Positions 24,618-30,727 of a stretch of DNA of 64,000 nt are shown piece by piece; positions within the stretch are counted from its first letter, which is position 1; every line of letters starts with the position of its first letter. Position numbers and translations under genes: made by a program. Below the pieces are notes generated by a model that did no database searches, was not told where the DNA came from, and saw only the letters and a list, made by a program, of their open reading frames with translations. The stretch comes from an uncultured Acidobacteriota bacterium (lineage in GTDB: Bacteria > Acidobacteriota > Terriglobia > Terriglobales > Acidobacteriaceae), in assembly GCA_903873705.1 (NCBI GenBank), contig CAIQPK010000009.1, positions 1-64,000 on the forward strand, in the 5' to 3' direction.

Positions 24618-24645
24618 AAAAAGCCCGGCGGTTGCCGGGCTTTTT
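24618..24645. terminator. Bidirectional terminator after sucCD
   Basis: A perfect 12-bp stem (AAAAAGCCCGGC with GCCGGGCTTTTT) closes a GGTT loop. It ends sucCD on the + strand and the convergent DinB-like gene on the minus strand. Confidence 0.92.
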
Positions 24646-24661
24646 CAGTTTTGTGGTGGTT

Positions 24662-25177
24662 CTACTTTTTTGCCGACGGCGGAATCATTCCGTTCAAGCG
24701 CAGGTACATGGCCATCTGCGAGTAGTGGTCTTCGAGGTCGTCGGTGAGCTCGAAGAGGGCGCGGGAGCGGGGCTTTTTTGCGCCGCCGAAGTAGGTGATG
24801 GTGCCGCCGAGCTGGGCGTCCTGGAGGCCGTCGAGGGCCTTCTGGCAGGTGGCGAAGGATGCCTTGAGGGCGGGGATGAGCTGGTCTTTGGGCGTGGCGT
24901 CAGTGACGGCGGGGCCTTTGCCGGCGCTGTCGCCGGAGAGCATGCCACAGACGCCGTAGTTGGCCTGGATGACGTGGGCGACGACTTTGCCGTAGGACAT
25001 CTGGCCCGGTGTGGGCTGATAGGCGTACTTTTCGGCGGGCATGAGCTCGGCTGCGGCGACCATGAAGGCGGCCTGGCGAGTGAAGATTTCCTTTGCGGTG
25101 CCGACTACGGGGTTGGCCGGTTCCTGTGCGAATGCAGTTGTGGAGGCTAGGAGGATGATGGCCGCTGCGATCTTCAT
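24662..25177 (-). CDS. Exported DinB-like protein
   Basis: The 171-residue protein has a Sec signal (IAAAIILLASTTAFAQ) and then a DinB-type four-helix bundle: TAKEIFTRQAAFMVAAAELMPAEKY, SYGKVVAHVIQANYGVC, and HYSQMAMYLRLNGMIPP near the end. The bundle normally binds a metal through three histidines; here the first (VVAHVIQ) and the last (EDHYSQ) regions supply candidates. Thiol transfer or detoxification has been shown for some relatives, mostly cytosolic ones; the export signal is unusual but recurs in this phylum. GAGGT precedes the ATG. Confidence 0.8.
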   Translation of the reverse strand: MKIAAAIILLASTTAFAQEPANPVVGTAKEIFTRQAAFMVAAAELMPAEKYAYQPTPGQMSYGKVVAHVIQANYGVCGMLSGDSAGKGPAVTDATPKDQLIPALKASFATCQKALDGLQDAQLGGTITYFGGAKKPRSRALFELTDDLEDHYSQMAMYLRLNGMIPPSAKK

Positions 25178-25274
25178 GTGGTGACCTCAGAGCTATCGTA
25201 CCTTGCCGGCCTTTGGGTGCTTGGGCGCGGCTTTGGGTCGGGCTTTCAGCCCTCTGGGTTTCTCGCTTGGCTGA

Positions 25275-25318
25275 CCTGGGCCTTCGGCCCAGGCTGTGAT
25301 GGGTCGGGCCTTTGGCCC
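25275..25318. repeat. Dispersed palindromic repeat (copy 2)
   Basis: The hairpin CCTGGGCC-TTC-GGCCCAGG (25275-25293) is followed by CTGTGATGGG and a second hairpin GGGCC-TTT-GGCCC (25306-25318). It parallels the element at 8900-8938, with two paired base changes in the stem. It lies between the DinB-like gene and the 54-residue membrane protein gene. Confidence 0.7.
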
Positions 25319-25358
25319 TCGGCTCTTGCTTTCAACGGAAGCAGCTGATGGTGATGGG

Positions 25359-25523
25359 CTAGCGCCTGGGTTGGCGGCTGTAGAAGAGCCAGGCGGCGGC
25401 GAATATGGCGGCTACGAGGGCGGCCAGGCCGGCGTGGGACCAGCGGTGACGCCAGGCCTGGAGGAGTGCGTCGCACAGCCACGCTGTACAGCCAGCCGCC
25501 CAGATCCATGCTGTTCGCCGCAT
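25359..25523 (-). CDS. Small single-pass membrane protein, 54 residues
   Basis: The frame starts MRRTAWIWAAGC and ends with the hydrophobic helix AGLAALVAAIFAAAWLFY followed by SRQPRR, a clean single transmembrane segment with basic ends. The start lies 31 bp after the stop of the AI-2E family gene on the same strand. No strong ribosome site is visible, so it may depend on read-through translation. No family is recognised. Coding character and operon position support it; its size keeps confidence moderate. Confidence 0.45.
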   Translation of the reverse strand: MRRTAWIWAAGCTAWLCDALLQAWRHRWSHAGLAALVAAIFAAAWLFYSRQPRR

Positions 25524-25553
25524 TTTCGTTGGACGCAAGCGGGTGTAATTTGG

Positions 25554-26648
25554 CTATGCCGGGGGCGGCGGTTCGGCGGCGGGAGCGATGTATTCGGCGG
25601 CGAGGGACTGGGCCTCGGCGTCCTTCTGGACCATGTACTCATCCATGAGGACGGCGATGAGGGCGGCGCTGGGGACGGCGACGAGGGCGCCAGTGATGCC
25701 GGCGAGGTCGGTGCCGACCAGCAGCGCGATGAGGACGGTAAGGCCCATGAGATCGACGCTGGTTTTCATGATGCGGGGGGTGAGGTAGCCGTTTTCAATC
25801 TGGAGATAGATGCCGTAGAAGATGAGGACGCCTGCCATTTTCGACCAGGAGTCAAGCGCGGCCGCGCTGGCGGCGAAGATGATGGTGACGACGCCGCCGG
25901 CCACGGGAACGATGTTGAAGAGTCCCATGAGAATGCCGAGCAGGACGAAGTAACGCACGTGGAGCAGGCCGAAGACGATGGTGCTGGAGACGCCCAGGAT
26001 CAGCATGAGCAGACCCTGCCCCAGGAGCCACTTGCTCATGCGGAGTTCGGCGGTCTGCAGGGTGGCGGCGAGGCGCTCGCGGGTTTTGGGGCGGAAGAAG
26101 GCGAGCAGGTAGGAGTAGGCGTGTTCGCCCTCGAGCATGAAGTAGATGCAGAGGATGAAGGCGGCGAGCATGTCGAAGATGCGGGCCATCCAGAGCGGGA
26201 ATGAGGCGAGGAGGTAGGCCGCGGTGGAGGCGGCGGCGCTTTCGGCTTTCTGGGTGAGGGAGTCGACGCCGAGCCTGTCGGCCATGGGCAGGCGCTTGAT
26301 GCGGGCGACGATGGCGGGGATGCGCTCGGGGAGGTCGTTGCTGAACTGCTTGACGTCGTGCAGGACAGGGGGAAGACCGATGAGGAAGAAGAGGGTGAGT
26401 GCGAAGGCGACGCCGCCGAGCAGGATGGCGATGGCGGCGGGGCGGGATGGGCTCCAGTGGCGTATGCGGAGGCCCATGATGCGCTGGACGACGGGCGTCA
26501 ATACCACGGCAAAGAGGGCGCTGACGTAGACGATTTCGAGGACGTGCAGGAGCTTCCACGCCACGCTGAGCGCGACGAGTACCGCGATGGTGAAGAGGAT
26601 GTGACGGCGGATGGCGCGCCGCTCGGCGGGCGTCTCGGCTACAGTCAC
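25554..26648 (-). CDS. AI-2E family transporter (PerM-type membrane protein)
   Basis: The 364-residue integral membrane protein has about eight hydrophobic segments. Two lie at the N-terminus (LFTIAVLVALSVAW, VYVSALFAVVLTPVVQ), one is central after a soluble loop rich in charged residues, and the family core near the end has LMGLFNIVPVAGG and LTVLIALLVGTDLAGITGALVAVPSAA. Members export autoinducer-2, ions or lipids, so the substrate is open. The start is GTG at 26648; the ribosome site is poor and an earlier non-ATG start is possible. Confidence 0.88.
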   Translation of the reverse strand: MTVAETPAERRAIRRHILFTIAVLVALSVAWKLLHVLEIVYVSALFAVVLTPVVQRIMGLRIRHWSPSRPAAIAILLGGVAFALTLFFLIGLPPVLHDVKQFSNDLPERIPAIVARIKRLPMADRLGVDSLTQKAESAAASTAAYLLASFPLWMARIFDMLAAFILCIYFMLEGEHAYSYLLAFFRPKTRERLAATLQTAELRMSKWLLGQGLLMLILGVSSTIVFGLLHVRYFVLLGILMGLFNIVPVAGGVVTIIFAASAAALDSWSKMAGVLIFYGIYLQIENGYLTPRIMKTSVDLMGLTVLIALLVGTDLAGITGALVAVPSAALIAVLMDEYMVQKDAEAQSLAAEYIAPAAEPPPPA

Positions 26649-26758
26649 GGTCTCTGTTGGGGGCTGCGGATTAGCCAGGATAGATCCTCTTTCTTGTCTG
26701 CGTGATCCAGCGTGCTGGAAGTTCGATGCAAGGCCCGGGTGATGCGGTAGCTCGCAGG

Positions 26759-27379
26759 CTACGCCCGTGCGAGGCGGGCGGCAACTGCGGCGGCGATGGC
26801 GGTTGCGGCCTGGGCCGGTGAGAGGTTTGCGGTTTCGATGCTGTGATGAGCGAGACGGCGGTAGAGAGGCTGGCGGGAGGCGAAGCGGGCCTGGGCGGCG
26901 ATGGGATCGGCGAAGAGGGGGCGGGATGTGGCGGCGGGGTCGGCTGCCTGCTGGGTGCAGCGGGCGGCGAGGGTGGCGAAGGGGGCGGCGAGATGGACGA
27001 CGACGGTGGCCGGCGTCTGCTCGAGGAGCAGGCGGTTGGTGAGAATTTCCGGAGCGCCGCCGCCGAGGGCGATGACGGTGTTGGCGGAGCCGAGCAGGGC
27101 GGCGAGGGCGGCGGTCTCTTCCTTGCGGAAGGCGGCTTCACCGCGCTGGGCGAAGAGTTCGGGGACGGAGAGGCTGGTGCGGCGTTCGATCTCGTGGTCG
27201 AGATCGATGAAGTGCCAGCCGAGCTGCGCAGCGAGCAGTGGGCCGATGGTGGATTTGCCCGATCCCATGAAGCCGGTGAGCACGATGCGCTGTGCGGGGC
27301 GGGGAGGACGGGATGTGCGGCGGAGGTGAGATAAGGGCATCGTGTGGGCTGCGGCAGGTGAAGTCTGTACTGCGTTCAT
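26759..27379 (-). CDS. aroK: Shikimate kinase
   Basis: The enzyme phosphorylates shikimate with ATP on the way to chorismate and the aromatic amino acids. The 206 residues (about 175 is usual) begin with a 33-residue extension. Then come the P-loop GFMGSGKSTIG, the shikimate-binding LDHEIERRT with the key Asp, RGEAAFRKEE with the conserved Arg, the ALGGGAP loop, and the lid arginine in RPLF. ATG 27379 has GGAG 7 nt upstream. The gene is preceded by a 180-nt leader with a short aromatic-rich reading frame and an intrinsic terminator, so transcription attenuation by aromatic amino acids is likely. Confidence 0.94.
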   Translation of the reverse strand: MNAVQTSPAAAHTMPLSHLRRTSRPPRPAQRIVLTGFMGSGKSTIGPLLAAQLGWHFIDLDHEIERRTSLSVPELFAQRGEAAFRKEETAALAALLGSANTVIALGGGAPEILTNRLLLEQTPATVVVHLAAPFATLAARCTQQAADPAATSRPLFADPIAAQARFASRQPLYRRLAHHSIETANLSPAQAATAIAAAVAARLARA

Positions 27380-27420
27380 TGTCGTTCTCCGGTGGTGGGT
27401 TGAGCAAAATGTTTTGCGGC

Positions 27421-27452
27421 AAAAGAAAAACCGCAACCCTGGTGGGCTGCGG
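27421..27452 (-). terminator. Intrinsic terminator in the aroK leader (attenuator candidate)
   Basis: On the minus strand a 9-bp stem (CCGCAGCCC with GGGTTGCGG, one G-U pair, loop ACCA) is followed by TTTTTCTTTT. It lies 28 nt after the leader stop codon and 42 nt before the aroK start. The segment GCGGCCCGG (27502-27510, minus) can pair with CCGAGCCGC (27449-27457, minus), with one mismatch, and so block the left arm. Confidence 0.75.
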
Positions 27453-27480
27453 CTCGGTGGATTTCGTTGCTTAGCTCTGG

Positions 27481-27561
27481 TTAGAGAGGCGCACACGTCC
27501 GCCGGGCCGCTGGGGGATACCAGTAGCTTGTAAATCGGGCGGAGATGCGGAACGTCGTCAT
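27481..27561 (-). CDS. Candidate aromatic leader peptide of aroK, 26 residues
   Basis: The minus-strand frame ATG 27561 to TAA 27481 encodes 26 residues with Phe at 4 and 10 and consecutive Tyr-Trp-Tyr at 13-15 (TAC TGG TAT), then PPAARR and a short end. Five aromatic residues in the first 15, including three in a row, directly before an intrinsic terminator and a chorismate-pathway gene, is the arrangement of a ribosome-mediated attenuator. No Shine-Dalgarno is visible. The ATG lies 8 nt after a candidate -10 box, so the message may be leaderless. The peptide itself should have no other role. Confidence 0.55.
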   Translation of the reverse strand: MTTFRISARFTSYWYPPAARRTCAPL

Positions 27562-27568
27562 CGGTAAC

Positions 27569-27597
27569 AGCGTAACGCGAGGTGGAGGGAAGTGCAA
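27569..27597 (-). promoter_or_regulatory. Candidate aroK promoter
   Basis: On the minus strand TTGCAC (27592-27597) and TACGCT (27569-27574) are 17 bp apart. The expected start of transcription, near 27561, coincides with the leader ATG. Each box matches the consensus at about half of its positions. Confidence 0.45.
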
Positions 27598-27612
27598 GTG
27601 ACGTGCGTCACA
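27597..27612. promoter_or_regulatory. CRP/FNR-family-like palindrome
   Basis: AGTGA-CGTGCG-TCACA fits the TGTGA-N6-TCACA pattern with one mismatch. Its centre lies about 43 bp upstream of the predicted aroK leader start, overlapping the -35 box, which is the class II activator position. Confidence 0.45.
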
Positions 27613-27645
27613 GGTTGTTTCGCAGCAGGCGCCGAAGCCATGCCG

Positions 27646-27822
27646 CTAGCGAGGCCTGGTCATTCTGGCGACGAGCCAGTAGCCGAGGCCAGCGCCGATC
27701 AGCGCACCGATGGGCGAGTAGATGCCGCAGAGGTTGCTGTTGGGCCAGAGCCAGTCGCAGGAAGGGATCGCGATGGCGTAGTAGCCGATGATGAGGCCGA
27801 GGATGGCGGAGAGCCACTTCAT
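27646..27822 (-). CDS. Small two-helix membrane protein, 58 residues
   Basis: The frame starts MKWLSAILGLIIGYYAIAIP, continues with a Cys/Trp/Asn-rich turn (SCDWLWPNSNLC), and has a second hydrophobic glycine-rich segment GALIGAGLGYWLVA before MTRPR. This is a normal hairpin membrane topology with two Cys in the loop. I do not recognise the family. A longer frame runs upstream but has no coding character before this Met. No strong ribosome site is seen. Confidence 0.6.
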   Translation of the reverse strand: MKWLSAILGLIIGYYAIAIPSCDWLWPNSNLCGIYSPIGALIGAGLGYWLVARMTRPR

Positions 27823-27872
27823 ATTTTCGGTAGCCGGGGATTCAGGGTGTGCCACAGCATCGAAGCTGCGGG

Positions 27873-27896
27873 TCTCTCCACTTCGGTCGAGATGAA
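27873..27896. repeat. Short CTTCGGTCGAGATGA repeat fragment
   Basis: TCTCTCCACTTCGGTCGAGA plus the following TGAA matches the motif at 29191-29221 minus its central part. It lies in the gap between the 58-residue protein gene and the sigma-partner gene; the rest of that gap (27823-27979) shows nothing else. Confidence 0.55.
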
Positions 27897-27979
27897 AGAA
27901 TTTTGCGGGGACCTTAGGGAGTTCTAACAGCGACGACCGGCAGAGGTGTCTGCCGTCCGCGGGGTGATTTTCGAAGAGC

Positions 27980-28297
27980 CTATTCGTCGTCCGGGCCTCC
28001 GCCAACCTTGATCTTGTTGGCGATGCTTTCCCACATCTTGTCGCCGACGGGTTCGTCGATGGCTTCCTCGGGTTCTTCGATGGAGAAGAGATCCTTGGCG
28101 GCCTTGGCGATGGCTTCGAGGTCGCGAACGAGTGCGGCGCAGGTGGGGTTGCCGGCGAAGAACTTCTCAAATTGCGGATCTTCGGTGAGCGGCCCCGTGG
28201 CGTTGTTGGCGATCAGGTCTGGCAGACGCGCTTCGAACTCGGCGGCGGTCATGTTGTCGAAATTCTCAGGGGTGTTCAGGGCGACTTGATCTGACAT
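27980..28297 (-). CDS. Sigma-factor partner protein (putative soluble anti-sigma)
   Basis: The 105-residue acidic, soluble protein begins at ATG 28297, with AAAGGAGG 7 nt upstream. Its A overlaps the TAA stop of the sigma factor gene (TAATG), so the two are made together. It has no membrane segment and no H-x3-C-x2-C zinc motif; a single Cys lies in NPTCAALVRDLEAI. The segment DNMTAAEFEARLPDLI looks helical. The coupling suggests an anti-sigma or co-regulator, but no domain match proves it. Confidence 0.7.
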   Translation of the reverse strand: MSDQVALNTPENFDNMTAAEFEARLPDLIANNATGPLTEDPQFEKFFAGNPTCAALVRDLEAIAKAAKDLFSIEEPEEAIDEPVGDKMWESIANKIKVGGGPDDE

Positions 28298-28953
28298 TAG
28301 ACGCCCTCCTTTCCGAGTTCTGGTGCAAATTGTTCTGGATTGCGCAACAGCTCGCGAAGCTTGAGGCGCGCTTTGTGCAGTTGCGATTTGCTGTTGCCGG
28401 TGGAGCACTCAAGCATGGAAGCGATTTCGTTGTGCTCGAAGCCTTCCACGTCATGCAGGACGAAGACCATGCGGTAGCCGGGAGGGAGCGAGGCTACGGC
28501 GCGCTCGAGGGTGACACGGTCCACCGATCCGGCGAGCTGCTGGTCGCGGGAACCGAAGTCGCGCTTGGGAGCGTCTTCTTCCGAGGGGTTGATGGTCTCT
28601 TCGAGGGAGACGAGGCTGAGGCCTTTCTTGCGGAGGTGCATGAGCACAAGATTGACCGTGAGGCGATGCAGCCAGGTGGAGAAGGCACTTTCTCCGCGGA
28701 AGCTGCCGAGCTTGCGATACAAGTGCAGGAAGGCTTCCTGCGTCATGTCCTCGGCTTCCGACACGTTGCCGAGCATGCGGAGGCAGAGCGTGTAGACGCG
28801 GCGCTTGTGCAGGGCGTAGAGCCGGGAAAAAGCGTCTGCGTCGCCGTTCTTGGCCAACTCAATGGCTTCGGCCTCGCCAGCGATGGGAGGATTCCGCTTG
28901 AATAAGCCGGCGGTTGGTTTTGTCTGCATTCTTGGTAGGCCTTCTAAGTTCAT
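28297..28953 (-). CDS. ECF-type RNA polymerase sigma factor (2)
   Basis: The protein has 218 residues from ATG 28953 (AAAGAG upstream); ATG 28929 is an alternative. Sigma-2 is seen in YTLCLRMLGNVSEAEDMTQEAFLHLYRKL and FSTWLHRLTVNLVLMHLRK. Sigma-4 is seen in LPPGYRMVFVLHDVEGFEHNEIASML with the recognition helix region CSTGNSKSQLHKARLKLRE. It differs clearly from the sigma factor at 15017. The target promoters are unknown; the only coupled gene is the small acidic partner downstream. Confidence 0.92.
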   Translation of the reverse strand: MNLEGLPRMQTKPTAGLFKRNPPIAGEAEAIELAKNGDADAFSRLYALHKRRVYTLCLRMLGNVSEAEDMTQEAFLHLYRKLGSFRGESAFSTWLHRLTVNLVLMHLRKKGLSLVSLEETINPSEEDAPKRDFGSRDQQLAGSVDRVTLERAVASLPPGYRMVFVLHDVEGFEHNEIASMLECSTGNSKSQLHKARLKLRELLRNPEQFAPELGKEGV

Positions 28954-29190
28954 CGAGCTCTTTCCGGTCCTTGCACTGTTCTGCCGGAAGGCTGTTCGGG
29001 TTAAGCGTATCCCAAAGCGAAGCATTCCGTTGCCGACAGTGTCGGGGATGGTTGGTTTGGACCTCATTAACTTGAGAGGGGATTTTGGCGGAGGGGGTTG
29101 TATTCAAGGGGTTAGGGGTCAGGAAAGGCGCTAAGAGCCTGGAGCGGTTGAGCCCAGAGGAAGTGCGGCAGCGAGTATAGCTGCAGGTGT

Positions 29191-29221
29191 CTCCACTTCG
29201 CTGCGCTTCGGTCGAGATGAC
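29191..29221. repeat. CTTCGCTGCGCTTCGGTCGAGATGACA repeat
   Basis: This is the fullest copy of one branch of the dispersed motif, containing CACTTCGCTGCGCTTCGGTC followed by GAGATGACA. It lies in the gap between the moeB-like gene and the sigma gene leader, which otherwise shows nothing clear. Confidence 0.6.
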
Positions 29222-29236
29222 AAATCCCTGGAGGGC

Positions 29237-30304
29237 TCAGGAGCCGATGAAGCGGGCGTAGAGGGAGCGGGCCTGGGCGACGTCGGTGGTGCCCTGGATG
29301 AGGGCGCGGCCGTCGGGGAAGACAGTGAGGGTGTGGGGTGCGCGCTCGAAGCGGAGGAGAAGGCCGTTGGCGCGGACGGTGCCGAGAGGCGCGAGTTTGG
29401 CGGCGAGGGCGGTGAGGTCGACGGGGCGGGCGTGCTCGTGGATTTGAACGGAGTTGCGGCCGCAGAGGGTGATGTGGGGGCGGCCAACTCCCGAGAGATA
29501 GCGGAAGTTGCGGTGGGCACAGACGTCGCAGGCCGGGTCGGGTGTGTGGGCAGCGATTTCGGAGCGGTCGTTGGTCCAGAGGTCGTAAGAAAGTAGCGTG
29601 CGGCGCATCTGGGCGATGTTGCCGGTGAGGTACTTGAGGGCTTCGGTGGTCTGGATGGAGGCGGCGAAGTTGACGGCGGCGGAGAGGATGCCAGCGGTGT
29701 CGCAGGTTTCTACTGTGCCGGAGGGTGGGATGGGGAAGAGGCAGGAAAGGCAGGGAGTAGGGAGTAGGGAGTAGGGAGTAGACCGTGCGGTTGATGGGAG
29801 GATGTTCATGGTGGCGGCGTAGGCGCCTACGGCGGCGGCGTAGATCCAGGGTTTGGCTTGCTCGACGGCGTAGTCGTTGAGGAGGTAGCGGGTTTCGAAG
29901 TTGTCGGTGCAGTCGAGGACGATGTGGGCGGGGGCGAGGAGGGCGTGGATGTTGGCGGGGACGAGGTCGGCGACGTGGGCGTGGACGGTGATGCCGGAGT
30001 TGAAAGCGGCGATGTGGCGGCGGGCGGCTTCGGCTTTGGGGAGAGCTTCGCGGGCGTCGGCCTCGTCGAAGAGGACCTGGCGCTGGAGATTGGAGGGCTC
30101 GACAAAGTCGCGGTCGATGAGGGTGAGCGTGCCAACGCCGGCGCGGGCGAGGAGGCTGGCGGTGGCGGCGCCGGTGGCGCCTACTCCGATAACCGCAACA
30201 TGGGCGCTAAGGAGACGCTGCTGGCCGGCGGCGCCGATGGGGGCGAAGAGGACCTGGCGGGAGTAGCGCTCGGTGTCGGAGATGGGTTGCGGTGGTTCCG
30301 GCAT
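29237..30304 (-). CDS. MoeB/ThiF-type adenylyltransferase with a repeat inside
   Basis: The 355-residue E1-like enzyme would adenylate the C-terminal glycine of a sulfur-carrier protein (MoaD or ThiS). It shows the N-terminal RYSRQVLF, the ATP-binding Rossmann loop GVGATGAATASLLARAG with LIDRDFVEPSNLQRQ, DCTDNFETRYLLNDY, and zinc Cys pairs CLSC and CDVC. The usual catalytic-Cys region reads ETCDTAGIL. The final 80 residues resemble the tail seen in fused MoeB proteins but lack a clear rhodanese loop. A four-copy TACTCCC run (minus strand) inserts about ten residues just before the first zinc Cys. ATG 30304 begins the recognisable sequence. Confidence 0.88.
   Translation of the reverse strand: MPEPPQPISDTERYSRQVLFAPIGAAGQQRLLSAHVAVIGVGATGAATASLLARAGVGTLTLIDRDFVEPSNLQRQVLFDEADAREALPKAEAARRHIAAFNSGITVHAHVADLVPANIHALLAPAHIVLDCTDNFETRYLLNDYAVEQAKPWIYAAAVGAYAATMNILPSTARSTPYSLLPTPCLSCLFPIPPSGTVETCDTAGILSAAVNFAASIQTTEALKYLTGNIAQMRRTLLSYDLWTNDRSEIAAHTPDPACDVCAHRNFRYLSGVGRPHITLCGRNSVQIHEHARPVDLTALAAKLAPLGTVRANGLLLRFERAPHTLTVFPDGRALIQGTTDVAQARSLYARFIGS
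29753..29780. repeat. Four perfect copies of the heptamer GGGAGTA
   Basis: Units at 29753-29759, 29760-29766, 29767-29773 and 29774-29780 are identical. The tract lies inside the MoeB/ThiF-like gene, and a gain or loss of one unit would shift its frame. Confidence 0.95.
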
Positions 30305-30709
30305 CAAGGTGAGTATACGAGGGTGATGGCGGCGCGGGTTGGCGTTGCGTAGCCGGATTCCCTGCGGGGATGAGGGCAAGAAAGGCAAAGGCAAAGGCAA
30401 CGGCGATTTGGCGGCAGAAAGGGCCGAAATGTAGGGGTAATGCGAAGTTCTTCGGGGTCCTTCGACTTCGCTGCGCTCCGCTCAGGATGACAAGGTGCGG
30501 GGAGTGAGAGGTGTGCGGCGAACTTCCGGACGGATATGTGCATCTGTAAGATAAAGCCCAGGGCGTGCACTGCATGAAATTGACGCTGGCGTGTCTGGGA
30601 GTCGATGTTTCCGCGCCACTGCCGGAAATGGTCGACGGAAATATTCCTGGATGAGGGGACGCGGGCAGTGGCGGTTTTGACGAACTTCAAGCGACGCGCA
30701 GGGAGCAGT
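30305..30709. other. Long intergenic region with repeat elements
   Basis: The gap between the divergent MoeB-like and BamA-like genes contains a GGCAAA/GGCAAC hexamer run at 30373-30406 and the fullest CTTCGACTTCGCTGCGCTCC motif, ending CTCAGGATGACA, at 30459-30491. The right part must hold the promoter of the outer-membrane assembly operon. I see no convincing -35/-10 pair and no small gene. Confidence 0.6.
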
Positions 30710-30727
30710 TTGAGCTCCTCCGAAGCC

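Noticed and set aside
27382-27496. A longer aroK start at GTG 27496, reading through the leader hairpin
   Set aside because: It has no ribosome site, would encode the terminator and its T tract, and the ATG at 27379 has a proper Shine-Dalgarno.
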